This document shows, piece by piece, positions 52,401 to 59,861 of a DNA stretch of 64,000 nucleotides. Position 1 is the first letter of the stretch. The number at the start of each line of letters is the position of its first letter. The stretch is from Actinocorallia herbida. Its GTDB lineage: Bacteria > Actinomycetota > Actinomycetes > Streptosporangiales > Streptosporangiaceae. A program made the position numbers and the translations under genes. A model generated the notes under the pieces. The model did no database searches, was not told where the DNA came from, and saw only the letters and a list, made by a program, of their open reading frames with translations. The stretch is taken from contig NZ_RJKE01000001.1 in NCBI RefSeq assembly GCF_003751225.1, positions 8,308,001-8,372,000 of the forward strand. Direction: 5' to 3'.

Positions 52401-52763
52401 GTCGACGTGCCGGAGCAGGTTCTCCAGCGCGCTGGGCGCGGGGGTGGAGTCGTCGTGCAGGATCCACAGCCACTCGACGGCGTCCTCGGTCTCCACCGCC
52501 ATGTCGGCCGCGGGGGTCTCCAGCGCGGCGGCGACGGCGGCCGCGAACGGGACGTCCCGGTCGAGGGTGAGGAGGTTGCCGGGACCGACGACGCCCGCGA
52601 CGATCGCGGGCCCGGTGTCGGTACTGCCGGTGTCGGCGATGACCAGCCGCTGGATCCGCCGGGTCTGGCTGAGCAGGGCCTTCAGGGTGTCGGGCAGCCA
52701 GCGCGCGCCATCGTGCATGACGAGCACCGCGGTGACCACATGCCGGTCGAGTCCAGGCGCCAC
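49491..52763 (-). CDS. Glycosyltransferase family 2 membrane protein
   Basis: A 1090-residue protein. The N-terminal GT2 domain (about 1-260) has TAVLVMHDGARWLPDTLKAL, IADTGSTDTGPAIV, the metal motif LWILHDDSTPAPSALE and FGLFRDDVDFGWRVQAAGHR. More than ten membrane helices follow, and a C-terminal extracytoplasmic domain ends with an acidic disordered tail. Such actinobacterial proteins add sugars to lipid-linked or wall polymers; the acceptor is unknown. The start is GTG 52763; a hairpin separates it from whiB upstream. Confidence 0.9.
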   Translation of the reverse strand: MAPGLDRHVVTAVLVMHDGARWLPDTLKALLSQTRRIQRLVIADTGSTDTGPAIVAGVVGPGNLLTLDRDVPFAAAVAAALETPAADMAVETEDAVEWLWILHDDSTPAPSALENLLRHVDSDPNVGLAGPKLRDWDDRRLLLELGVALDGQGRRFTGVDRGEFDQGQHDGVHDVMGVSSAGMLVRRDVWRHTGGLDPRFGLFRDDVDFGWRVQAAGHRVVAVSDALVYHAEAAARGVRPTPIAPRRLDRRNAMWALLANLPARQAAGSFLRLLFGSLLRIALLALAKKPMALRDELDALRDVVSSPRVLRALRAGRTEGRARVYRSVRRFQPQWVTLRRIAERLGSLIAPTEYGLDAVEAEEERIPLRERGFGVVRRVLAHPSAVVLLVLSCVAFLAERSLLASGGRLGGGALVPAWGSTGDLWAAYLAGWHPVGLGSADASPPYLAFLAGLSVLTFGQPSLAVMALLVGCVPLAGLTAYLAAKRLIPTSLPAGKRTARLLRRSRVPASAIRVWAAIAYAVLPVATGAIAAGRVGTCVVYVLLPLIGLLGARVLREPSGRVDARQARRAAWGLALLLTVAMAFVPLTWLLLLILGGLSYLGSKVVSGIDLAIGLVVPPLLLLPTTLQLFTHPSRFLLEAGLHRPELVDEGLTGLSILTLDPGGPGTDLGWATAGLLALAVAALPLRSRRTAVMGGWMLILFGFLAAIAVSAIVVTEAPGEGAPGWPGVPLAFATGGLILAACAGLQRSVELVSTGTWKYRFAAAAAVLIAVSTPALAALAWIGIGVDGPVGKAAGQSLPAFVTAVNGETRARTLVLSHDGGADLSYALMRGPSPELGDEALQPEAKAAGHLERLVAHLAAGQGTEGLNRFGVQFLYLHFTGDKRPESGDRLMRRLDGLPGLTRLSRSDDFAVWRLTEPGARLMLMADGGGITPLRSGEVAARVEIPAGEAGRKVVLAEPTGGWTATMGGKAAPAVTVDGWAAGWEVPESGGTFVLERSERLWTAWVAVQGVALLLVIVLALPGGETPIRGRRRGRRAAAAVEADGLRDGEENAGEGAGEDDGSATRSGSAESVVSAAAAPSAESLGSDQ

Positions 52764-52795
52764 AGGCTGCTCATTCGGGTGGGTGGAAAAGGCGA

Positions 52796-52826
52796 CAGCC
52801 GCGCGGACCTGGAGTCCACGCGGCTG
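52796..52826 (-). terminator. Terminator of whiB
   Basis: CAGCCGCG-C-GGAC pairs with GTCC-A-CGCGGCTG (arms 52796-52808 and 52814-52826, 12 pairs with one mismatch), followed on the minus strand by CGCCTTTTCC. It lies about 125 bp after the whiB stop. Confidence 0.75.
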
Positions 52827-52948
52827 CTCACTCTACTGTGACCGTCCGGTCTCGGTCAGCGCCGGGACGATCCATGTCCGGTGCGGCCCGCCATGCGGCC
52901 GCAACGTCACGAACCGGCTCCGTCGTCCGTTCGGACGGCATGGTCCGT

Positions 52949-53215
52949 TCAGACGGCGGCGCGCTTGAGTTTGCGCCGCTCACGTTCCGACAGGCCCCCC
53001 CAGATCCCGAATCGCTCGTCGTGCTGGAGCGCGTACTCCAGACATTCCGCACGCACCTCGCAAGCCCGGCACACCTTCTTGGCCTCGCGGGTCGAGCCGC
53101 CCTTCTCCGGAAAGAACGCTTCCGGATCGGTCTGAGCGCACAGGGCGCGCTCCTGCCAGCCCGACTCCTCACCTTCATCTGTGCCGTGCGCCAGCGGGAT
53201 CACGATCTCGCCCAC
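52949..53215 (-). CDS. whiB: WhiB-family iron-sulphur regulator (WhiB/WhiB2 type)
   Basis: An 88-residue WhiB protein with four cysteines for a [4Fe-4S] cluster (GWQERALCAQTDPEAFFPEK, KVCRACEVRAECLEYAL), the GIWGGLSE turn and a basic C-terminus (RERRKLKRAAV). It matches Streptomyces WhiB, needed for sporulation septation, and mycobacterial WhiB2. Three GTGs could start it; the one at 53215 is 5 nt from AGGAGG and gives 18 residues before GWQE as in WhiB, whereas 53221 overlaps the ribosome site. Its promoter has an 8-bp palindrome. Confidence 0.95.
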   Translation of the reverse strand: MGEIVIPLAHGTDEGEESGWQERALCAQTDPEAFFPEKGGSTREAKKVCRACEVRAECLEYALQHDERFGIWGGLSERERRKLKRAAV

Positions 53216-53256
53216 GCGCACCTCCTAGCCGCCCCCGTAGAGCCCCCCGGTCAGAA

Positions 53257-53284
53257 CTACACACTTGAAATTACACGTGTGTAG
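53257..53284. promoter_or_regulatory. Palindrome in the whiB promoter
   Basis: CTACACAC (53257-53264) and GTGTGTAG (53277-53284) are a perfect 8-bp inverted repeat with a 12-bp AT-rich spacer; the inner ACACGTGT (53273-53280) is itself a palindrome. On the minus strand TGTAAT in the spacer could be the -10. WhiB promoters are often controlled by developmental regulators; which one binds is unknown. Confidence 0.5.
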
Positions 53285-53366
53285 TCCCCCGTGCGTCAAG
53301 CGGTAGGGGCCACGGGTGGGGTGAACTATGGGTTATCCGGGCGAAGCGCGGGGCTCCTGGAAGGGA

Positions 53367-54254
53367 TTATTGCGGACCTTGATCCCCGCGATACCAGTTC
53401 TGGTCACTCTGCTGGGGCGGCGCGGCGGGGTCGTTGTCCCCGAACTGGCGGGTCCAGCCTCCCGGGTCGGCCTGCGGCGGCTGCTGCTGGCCGTACGGCT
53501 GCTGGCCGGGCTGCGCGGGCTGCTGGCCATAGGGGTCCTGCGGCTGGCCGTACTGCTGGCCCGGCTGGCCGTACTGCTGCGGCTGCTGGCCGTAGGGGTC
53601 CGCGCCCGGAGCCGAGTGCTGCGGCGCGTACGGGTCCTGGCCGGGCTGCGCCGCGGGCTGACCGGGCTGGGCCGCGGGGGGCGCGTACGGATCCTGGACG
53701 CCGTACTGCTGCTGGCCGTACTGCTGCGCGGGCTGGCCGGGCTGGCCGTACTGCTGCTGGCCGTACGGGTCCGCGCCGAAGGGCTGCTGGCCGTAGACCT
53801 GGCCGGGCACCTGCGCCGGACGGGCCGGCTGGAAGGTCTTGAAGTTCAGGAAGATGAAGTAGCCCGCGCCGCCCGAGACGGCGATCTTGCTCAGGCCGTA
53901 GAAGAAGGCCGCGGCCTTGCCGCCTCCGGTGGAGAACTCCGTGAGCAGGCCGGAGAAGAGCGAGATGACGCCCAGGACGAGCCCGATGGCGACGATCACC
54001 AGCGCGCCGGTCACGATGTTCTTGGCGGCGGGAGAGGGCGCCGGGCGGGTGGCGAACAGCACAGCGAGCACGGTGAGCGCCGCGAGGATGAAGCCGGTGA
54101 AGTTGCCCGAGTTGGCGGTCTCACCGAGCGCACGGGTGGTGAATCCGCCCGAGGAGAACAGCCAGATCAGTCCGGCGAGTACTTGCAGGGCGGCGGCTCC
54201 GAGCAGCAGGTACGCAGCCGGTTCGCGCAGCCGCTGCAGCGCTTCGGTGTTCAC
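53367..54254 (-). CDS. Membrane protein with Tyr/Gly/Gln-rich repeat tail
   Basis: A 295-residue protein. The N-terminal half has four hydrophobic segments (AAYLLLGAAALQVLAGLIWL, FTGFILAALTVLAVLFATRP, IVTGALVIVAIGLVLGVISL, ISGGAGYFIFL-type). The C-terminal 145 residues are low-complexity, dominated by YGQQ, QPGQ and DPYG repeats, likely disordered and cytoplasmic. GTG 54254 has GGAG 7 nt upstream; an ATG at 54290 is possible. It resembles unannotated actinobacterial proteins next to cofD. Function unknown. Confidence 0.78.
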   Translation of the reverse strand: MNTEALQRLREPAAYLLLGAAALQVLAGLIWLFSSGGFTTRALGETANSGNFTGFILAALTVLAVLFATRPAPSPAAKNIVTGALVIVAIGLVLGVISLFSGLLTEFSTGGGKAAAFFYGLSKIAVSGGAGYFIFLNFKTFQPARPAQVPGQVYGQQPFGADPYGQQQYGQPGQPAQQYGQQQYGVQDPYAPPAAQPGQPAAQPGQDPYAPQHSAPGADPYGQQPQQYGQPGQQYGQPQDPYGQQPAQPGQQPYGQQQPPQADPGGWTRQFGDNDPAAPPQQSDQNWYRGDQGPQ

Positions 54255-54331
54255 TGGATCACTCCATAATGGGGTATTTGGGCGGCTCATCCCGGGCGCG
54301 TAGCGTATCGCAGGGATGGAAGACTTGAACC

Positions 54332-55291
54332 GTGAAAATCGTGGTTCTGGCCGGAGGGATAGGCGGGGCGCGCTTCCTGCGCGGACTCAAGGCGGCGGCT
54401 CCGGACGCCGAGGTGACGGTCATCGGGAACACCGGTGACGATATCCACCTGTTCGGGCTGAAAGTCTGTCCCGATCTGGACACCGTCATGTACACCCTCG
54501 GCGGTGGCATCAACGAGGAGCAGGGCTGGGGCCGTGCCGACGAGGCGTTCAAGGTGAAGGAAGAACTCGCCGCTTATGGCGTCGAACCCACCTGGTTCGG
54601 GCTCGGCGACCGGGACTTCGCCACGCACATCGTGCGCACCCAGATGCTGGACGCCGGGTACCCCCTGTCCCAGGTCACCGAGGCGCTCTGCGACCGCTGG
54701 CAGCCGGGCGTCCGGCTGATCCCGATGACCGACGACCGGGTCGAGACCCATGTCGTCATCGACGATGAACGGGGCAAACGGGCCATCCATTTCCAGGAGT
54801 GGTGGGTGAAGATGCGCGCTTCCTCCCCCGCGTTGGCGATCACCCCCGTGGGCGCCGACGAGGCGAAGCCCGCCCCCGGCGTCCTCAAGGCGATCGAGGA
54901 GGCCGACTTCGTGCTGCTCCCGCCGTCCAACCCCGTGGTGAGCATCGGGACGATCCTCTCCATCCCCGGCATCAGAGACGCGCTCAAGGCGAAGACCGTC
55001 GTCGGGGTCTCCCCGATCATCGGCGGGGCGCCCGTGCGCGGCATGGCCGACGCCTGCCTGAGCGCGATCGGCGTGGAGACCTCGGCCGCCGCGGTCGCCG
55101 GCTTCTACGGGCCCGCGCTGCTGAGCGGTTGGCTGGTCGCCACCGAGGACGGCCCGCACTTCACGTCGCCGGGCCTGGAGGACATCGCCGTACGGGCCAG
55201 GCCGCTGCTGATGTCCGACCCCGAGGCGACCCGGGCGCTCGCCGCCGCCGCGGTGGACCTCGCCGTCGAACTGTCCGGGGAGAGCGCGTGA
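54332..55291 (+). CDS. cofD: 2-phospho-L-lactate transferase (F420 biosynthesis)
   Basis: A 319-residue CofD/FbiA. It transfers a phospho-lactyl or phosphoenolpyruvyl group from its guanosine-linked donor to the deazaflavin Fo, giving F420-0 or its dehydro form. Landmarks: [20 protein letters not shown] (nucleotide loop), [40 protein letters not shown] and [20 protein letters not shown]. The GTG at 54332 starts VKIVVLAGG. It overlaps fbiB by 4 bp, forming the F420 operon. Confidence 0.95.
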   Translation: MKIVVLAGGIGGARFLRGLKAAAPDAEVTVIGNTGDDIHLFGLKVCPDLDTVMYTLGGGINEEQGWGRADEAFKVKEELAAYGVEPTWFGLGDRDFATHIVRTQMLDAGYPLSQVTEALCDRWQPGVRLIPMTDDRVETHVVIDDERGKRAIHFQEWWVKMRASSPALAITPVGADEAKPAPGVLKAIEEADFVLLPPSNPVVSIGTILSIPGIRDALKAKTVVGVSPIIGGAPVRGMADACLSAIGVETSAAAVAGFYGPALLSGWLVATEDGPHFTSPGLEDIAVRARPLLMSDPEATRALAAAAVDLAVELSGESA

Positions 55292-56559
55292 GCATCGAGA
55301 TCACCGGGGTCCCCGGCCTGCCCGAGGTGAAGCCCGGCGACGACCTCGCCGCGCTCATCACCGCGGCCCTGCCCGACCTGCGCGACGGCGACGTCCTCGT
55401 CGTCACCTCCAAGATCGTCAGCAAGGCCGAGGGCCGGATCGTCAAGGCCGACGACCGGGAGGCGGCCATCGACGCCGAGGCCGTCCGCGTCGTCGCCCGC
55501 CGGGGCCGCACCCGCATCGTGGAGACCAGGCAGGGGCTCGTCATGGCCGCGGCGGGGGTCGACGCCTCCAACACCGCGCCCGGCACCGTGCTCCTCCTTC
55601 CGGAAGACCCCGACGCCTCGGCCCGCGCCCTGCGCGCGGCGCTCCCCAAGCGCGTCGCCGTCCTCATCTCCGACACCTTCGGCCGCCCCTGGCGGGCCGG
55701 GCAGACCGACGTCGCGATCGGCGCCGCGGGCCTGGAGCCGCTCGACGACTTCCGCGGCCGCACCGACCCGCACGGCAACCTCCTCGAGGCGACCGTCACC
55801 GCGATCGCCGACGAGATCGCCGCCGCCGCGGAACTGGCCAAGGGCAAGCTCGACGGGGTGCCCGTCGCGGTGGTCCGGGGCCTTTCGCACCTCGTCACCG
55901 ACGCCGACGGGCCCGGCGCGAGCGCGATCGTGCGCGGCGCCGCGGACGACCTGTTCCGCTTCGGCGGTGCGGAACTCCTGCACGCCCGCCGGACGATCCG
56001 GGAGTTCACCGACGAACCCGTCGACGGCGAGAAGGTGCGCCGCGCGGTCTCGGCGGCGCTCACCGCGCCCGCACCCCACCACACGACGCCGTGGCGGTTC
56101 GTGCTCTTGGAGTCGCCGGAGATCCGGGCGAAGCTGCTGGACGCCATGCGCGACGCCTGGCGGGCCGACCTGGAGGCCGACCGCTTCACCGAGCAGTCGA
56201 TCACCAAGCGGCTCTCCCGCGGAGACGTCCTGCGCCGCGCCCCCTACCTGGTCATCCCCTGCCTGGACACCGAAGCCGGCCAGCACGCCTACCCGGACGC
56301 GCGCCGGGGCGCCGCGGAACGCGAGATGTTCCTGGTCTCGACGGGCGCGGCCGTCCAGAACCTCCTGGTCGGCCTGACCGCCGAGAACCTCGCCTCCTGC
56401 TGGGTCTCCAGCACGATGTTCTGCCGCCCGACCGTCCGCGAGGTGCTCGACCTCCCGGACTCCTGGGACCCCATGGGCACGGTCGCCGTCGGGCACGCCG
56501 CCGCCCCGCCCCGGGACCGCCCGGTGCGCCTCCCCGACGCCTTCCTCGAGGTCCGCTGA
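55288..56559 (+). CDS. fbiB: Coenzyme F420:L-glutamate ligase fused to FMN reductase (FbiB)
   Basis: A 423-residue bifunctional enzyme. The N-terminal CofE domain (about 1-240) has [39 protein letters not shown] and adds glutamates to F420-0. The C-terminal nitroreductase-like domain (about 245-420) has [36 protein letters not shown] and [20 protein letters not shown] and reduces the dehydro intermediate. GTG at 55288 overlaps the cofD stop. The fusion is typical of actinobacteria. Confidence 0.95.
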   Translation: MSIEITGVPGLPEVKPGDDLAALITAALPDLRDGDVLVVTSKIVSKAEGRIVKADDREAAIDAEAVRVVARRGRTRIVETRQGLVMAAAGVDASNTAPGTVLLLPEDPDASARALRAALPKRVAVLISDTFGRPWRAGQTDVAIGAAGLEPLDDFRGRTDPHGNLLEATVTAIADEIAAAAELAKGKLDGVPVAVVRGLSHLVTDADGPGASAIVRGAADDLFRFGGAELLHARRTIREFTDEPVDGEKVRRAVSAALTAPAPHHTTPWRFVLLESPEIRAKLLDAMRDAWRADLEADRFTEQSITKRLSRGDVLRRAPYLVIPCLDTEAGQHAYPDARRGAAEREMFLVSTGAAVQNLLVGLTAENLASCWVSSTMFCRPTVREVLDLPDSWDPMGTVAVGHAAAPPRDRPVRLPDAFLEVR

Positions 56560-56569
56560 CCCCGCTCGG

Positions 56570-56617
56570 CACCCGACGGCCGCCGTCCGCCCCTACGGGA
56601 CGGGCGGCGGCCGGGTG
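56570..56617. terminator. Bidirectional terminator between fbiB and the SHOCT gene
   Basis: CACCCG(AC)GGCCGCCG-TCCG pairs with CGGGCGGCGGCCGGGTG with a 2-nt bulge, around a short TAC-containing loop. It fills the 58-bp gap between convergent genes. Confidence 0.7.
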
Positions 56618-56902
56618 TCAGGAGCCGAGGATGCGCGCCTTCTCCGCGGCGAACTCCTCGGGGGTCAGCACCCCTTGGGCCTGGAGGTCGGCGAGCTGCT
56701 GGAGCTGCTCGATCCGGTCCGGGGCGGGCACCTGCTGAGCGGGGTCGGCCTGCTGCCGCACGGGCTGCTGCTGGGCCTGCTGCTCGTAATCCCGGCGGGC
56801 CTGTCTGCGCTGGACGCGGCCGGAGACCGCCGTCGCGGTGCCGCTGATGACCGCGGTCCTCGCCACGGTGCCCAACAGCCCTGGCCGTCCTGCTCTGATC
56901 AT
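56618..56902 (-). CDS. Small SHOCT-domain protein
   Basis: A 94-residue protein. After an N-terminal basic, hydrophobic stretch (GLLGTVARTAVISGTATAVS) comes a glutamine-rich coil (RDYEQQAQQQPVRQQADPAQ) and the SHOCT helix pair at the end (LQQLADLQAQGVLTPEEFAA, EKARILGS). SHOCT motifs are short oligomerisation modules. The start is ATG 56902 with GAGGAGG upstream. It follows the DUF6325 gene by 29 bp, and this pair is common in actinomycetes. Confidence 0.85.
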   Translation of the reverse strand: MIRAGRPGLLGTVARTAVISGTATAVSGRVQRRQARRDYEQQAQQQPVRQQADPAQQVPAPDRIEQLQQLADLQAQGVLTPEEFAAEKARILGS

Positions 56903-56931
56903 CGGTCCTCCTCGGTCGTCGTCCGGCGCGC

Positions 56932-57372
56932 TCAGGCGTCGCTGAGCGCGGCCAGCGCGGTGGCCACCACCTCGCGCGGGATGCGCTCCAGCGAGACGAC
57001 CTCGCCCCGCGAGCCGCGCACCGCGTCCGACAGCCTCCGCGCCCACGTGTGCTCCCAGACCACCACCAGCGCCGAGTCCCCGGGTTCGAGCCCGGCCCCC
57101 ACCTGGTCGAGGTCCCCGTCGCTGAGCAGGTCGAGCTGCTCGGTCGTCAGCCCGCCGAACCGCGCCGCGAACTCCGACTCGCTGACCTCGGTCGCGATGA
57201 CCGAGCCGTCGGCGGCCCGGGACACGAAGGCCAGGTCGATGATCCGGATCGTGCCCGACTCCTGGAGTTCCAGGAGCGAGGGCGCGACGTCCCCGTTGAA
57301 GCGGCTCCCCCGGAAGAGGATCACCGCCACATCGACGGGCCCCATGGACTCCGCCGTCAGCTCCTCACGCAT
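56932..57372 (-). CDS. DUF6325 family protein
   Basis: A 146-residue acidic protein: MGPVDVAVILFRGSRFNGDV, LLELQESGTIRIIDLAFVSR, LEPGDSALVVVWEHTWARRL. I recognise the DUF6325/DUF1269-like pattern, a small family linked with SHOCT proteins. It has no signal peptide or membrane helix. The start is ATG 57372 with GGGGGAG upstream; ATG 57345 is an alternative. Function unknown, possibly stress-related. Confidence 0.8.
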   Translation of the reverse strand: MREELTAESMGPVDVAVILFRGSRFNGDVAPSLLELQESGTIRIIDLAFVSRAADGSVIATEVSESEFAARFGGLTTEQLDLLSDGDLDQVGAGLEPGDSALVVVWEHTWARRLSDAVRGSRGEVVSLERIPREVVATALAALSDA

Positions 57373-57475
57373 GGCGCTCCCCCGCGATCGACGACCTCTC
57401 CGTCAGGTCTGACCGGACCGCCCTTCCGAGGAACCCCATATCTCCCAATGAATCCCCCAACCGTCGGCAGGGACG

Positions 57476-57508
57476 CACGGCGGGCCCCCGGGTCGGGAGC
57501 CCGCCGTG
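57476..57508 (-). terminator. Terminator of the acyl-CoA dehydrogenase operon
   Basis: A perfect 10-bp stem CACGGCGGGC / GCCCGCCGTG (57476-57485, 57499-57508), 21 bp past the stop codon of the last dehydrogenase gene. Confidence 0.8.
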
Positions 57509-57529
57509 AGTGCGCGTTCGCGGATGAGG

Positions 57530-58621
57530 TCAGCGGGTGAGGAGGGCCAGGGCGCCGGACGCGACCGCCTCATCGCGCAGACGGGAGGGACGGCCGTCGT
57601 ACGCGGCGGTCGCCTTCGCGCGGCGGTAGTACAGGTGGGCGTCGTGCTCCCAGGTGAAGCCGATGCCGCCGTTGACCTGGATGAGGGTGGCGGCGGCCCC
57701 CTCGAAGGCGTCCGAGGCCTCCGCCTTCGCCAGGAGGACGAGCCGGTGGGCCTCGTCGGCCGCGCCCGCGTCGAGGGCGACGGCGGCCGTGAAGACCAGG
57801 GCACGGGCCGCCGAGACCGCGATGGCGGTCTCCGCGCAGCGATGCTGGATCGCCTGGTAGGTGCCGATCACCTGGTCGAACTGGGTGCGGATCCGGGCGT
57901 AGGCGACGGTGTGGTCCAGGCAGCCCTGGGCGCCGCCGACCTGCTCGGCGGCCAGCAGCAGCCGGGCCGCGTCGCCGACCCGGCCGAGCGCGGCCCGGTC
58001 GCCCGGCGCGGTGAGCCGCACCGCGGGGACGCCGTCGAGGCGCAGCGCGGCGGGCCGTGCCGTGAGATCGGTCGCCGCGACCGGCGTCCGGGTCACCCCT
58101 TCCTCGCCGAGCCGGACCAGGACCGCGCACGGGCCCTGCGCGGTGTCGGCGATCGCGAGGAGGACGTCGGCGGTCATCCCGTGTGCGGCGTCCGGCACCG
58201 ATCCGCCGACCAGTCCGTCGCCGTCCAGGACGAGTCCGGGCTGGAGCGCGGCGAAGCCCTGCGGCATCGCGACGGTCTCGGCGCCGGTGAGCACCCCGTC
58301 GAAGTCGGCCTCGGCCGATCCGAGCGCCCAGGCCGCGAGCACCGAGGCGCGCAGCGGCCCCGCGTACAGGACCGCCCCCGCCTCCTCGGCCGCCGCGGTC
58401 AGATGGACCAGGCCGAGGCCGAGCCCTCCCGCGCCCTCCGGCGCCGCCATCGAGACGAGGCCGACGTCCCCGGCCAGCGCCTTCCAGCGGCCGGCGTCGT
58501 ACCCGGGGTCGTCGGCCGGGGCGTCGCGGAGCCTCCGGGCCTCGTCCAGGCCGCCGGTGTCGGCGAAGTAGCCGCGCAGGGCCGCCCGCACCTCGTCCTG
58601 GCTGAGCAGTTCGTCGCTCAT
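57530..58621 (-). CDS. Acyl-CoA dehydrogenase, smaller subunit type
   Basis: A 363-residue acyl-CoA dehydrogenase. Its middle and C-terminal parts fit the fold (VGGAQGCLDHTVAYARIRTQ, FDQVIGTYQAIQHRCAETAI, VNGGIGFTWEHDAHLYYRRA). It is short and has a degenerate active region, as in the minor partner of two-subunit FadE pairs known from mycobacterial steroid breakdown. The ATG at 58621 overlaps the preceding gene by 4 bp (ATGA), so it likely forms a heteromer with that gene's product. Substrate unknown. Confidence 0.9.
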   Translation of the reverse strand: MSDELLSQDEVRAALRGYFADTGGLDEARRLRDAPADDPGYDAGRWKALAGDVGLVSMAAPEGAGGLGLGLVHLTAAAEEAGAVLYAGPLRASVLAAWALGSAEADFDGVLTGAETVAMPQGFAALQPGLVLDGDGLVGGSVPDAAHGMTADVLLAIADTAQGPCAVLVRLGEEGVTRTPVAATDLTARPAALRLDGVPAVRLTAPGDRAALGRVGDAARLLLAAEQVGGAQGCLDHTVAYARIRTQFDQVIGTYQAIQHRCAETAIAVSAARALVFTAAVALDAGAADEAHRLVLLAKAEASDAFEGAAATLIQVNGGIGFTWEHDAHLYYRRAKATAAYDGRPSRLRDEAVASGALALLTR

Positions 58622-59859
58622 GACCGTGCCTCCGTCGTCTGGCGTGCGGGCTTCGGCGGGCGCGGCAGCCCGAGCCCGCGCTGCGCGATGATGTTGAGCT
58701 GGATCTCGTCGGTGCCGCCCGCCAGATGCAGCGCGGGAGCGCCGAGGACGAACTCCGCCCACGCGTGCGTGTCGGGTTCGCCGGAGTCGGTGAAGGCGAG
58801 CTCGCCGAGCACCTCGCCCGCGAGCCCGGCCATCCGGTCGACGGCCCGGGTCATCAGCATCTTCAGCACCGACCCGGACGCCGGGCCCAGCGAGCCCCAC
58901 GCCCCCTCGGGCAGCTCCGCCGCGGCCTTCATCGCGACGACCGACGCGACGGTCCCGGCGATCTCCGCCCGGTGCACGGGGTCGTCGGCCGCGCCCAGCC
59001 GCTCGACCAAGGCGGCGAGCCGGCCCAGCGCGTACGGGCTGACCGGCCCGTCGTCGCCGACCATGGTCTTGCGCTCGCTGCCGAGGCTGGTGCCCGCGAC
59101 CTTCCAGCCCTCGCCGACCGCGCCGATCCGGTGCGCGTCGGGGACCCGGACGCCGTCGAGGAACACCTCGTTGAACGCCGCCCCGCCCGTCATCTGGCGG
59201 ATCGGCCGGACGGTGACGCCGGGGGCGCGCATGTCCACGAGGAACATGGTCATTCCCGCGTGTTTGGGGGCGTCCGGATCGGTGCGGACCAGGGCCTCGC
59301 CGACGTCGGCGAGGTGCCCCATCGACGTCCAGACCTTCTGGCCGGTGAGCACCCAGCCGTCGCCGTCGCGGACGGCCCGGGTGGCGACGCCCGCGAGGTC
59401 GGAACCCGCGCCGGGCTCGGAGAACAGCTGGCAGCCGATCGCGTCGCCGCGGTACAGCGCGGGCAGCATCCGCGCCCGCAATTCGGGGGCGGCGTGCCGG
59501 TCGAGGGCGGGCGCGACGATGTGCAGCCCGACGAACAGCACCTCGCGGGACGGGAAGCCCAGCTCGGCGAGCAGATCGTCGACGACCTGGTCGTGGTCGC
59601 GGCCGAGGCCGCGCCCACCGCAGTCGACGGGCCCGCTCGGCCAGGCCAGGCCCGCGTCGAACAGCCGGGCCTGAAGGTTCCTGACCCGCTCGACCTGGAG
59701 TTCGTGCCCCTCGCCGAGCTCCTCGACGGAGGCGATCCGGTCGGACTCGCGCCGGGCCCGCGCCGCTTCGTCCGCGGCGAACCCGCCCGCGATCGACCGC
59801 AGGAACTCTTCGGCCTCCGCCCGGAACGCGGCGAGGCCCGCGGTGGACGTCTCGGTCAT
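58618..59859 (-). CDS. Acyl-CoA dehydrogenase, larger subunit type
   Basis: A 413-residue FAD-dependent acyl-CoA dehydrogenase. FAD and substrate motifs are GCQLFSEPGAGSDLAGVATR, VTGQKVWTSMGHLADVGEAL-like, and the C-terminal LAGGTDEIQLNIIAQRGLGL. It is the first partner of the overlapping smaller dehydrogenase gene, so they probably act as one alpha2beta2-type enzyme. The ATG at 59859 is 2 bp after the stop of the HpaB-like gene. Confidence 0.93.
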   Translation of the reverse strand: MTETSTAGLAAFRAEAEEFLRSIAGGFAADEAARARRESDRIASVEELGEGHELQVERVRNLQARLFDAGLAWPSGPVDCGGRGLGRDHDQVVDDLLAELGFPSREVLFVGLHIVAPALDRHAAPELRARMLPALYRGDAIGCQLFSEPGAGSDLAGVATRAVRDGDGWVLTGQKVWTSMGHLADVGEALVRTDPDAPKHAGMTMFLVDMRAPGVTVRPIRQMTGGAAFNEVFLDGVRVPDAHRIGAVGEGWKVAGTSLGSERKTMVGDDGPVSPYALGRLAALVERLGAADDPVHRAEIAGTVASVVAMKAAAELPEGAWGSLGPASGSVLKMLMTRAVDRMAGLAGEVLGELAFTDSGEPDTHAWAEFVLGAPALHLAGGTDEIQLNIIAQRGLGLPRPPKPARQTTEARS

Positions 59860-59861
59860 GC

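Noticed and set aside
50127-52841. Plus-strand open frame opposite the glycosyltransferase
   Set aside because: Composition of a shadow frame (Arg, Gly, Gln, Asp rich), no domain.
53400-53800. CRISPR-like or satellite repeats
   Set aside because: The repeats encode YGQQ/QPGQ residues in an open reading frame and have no spacers.
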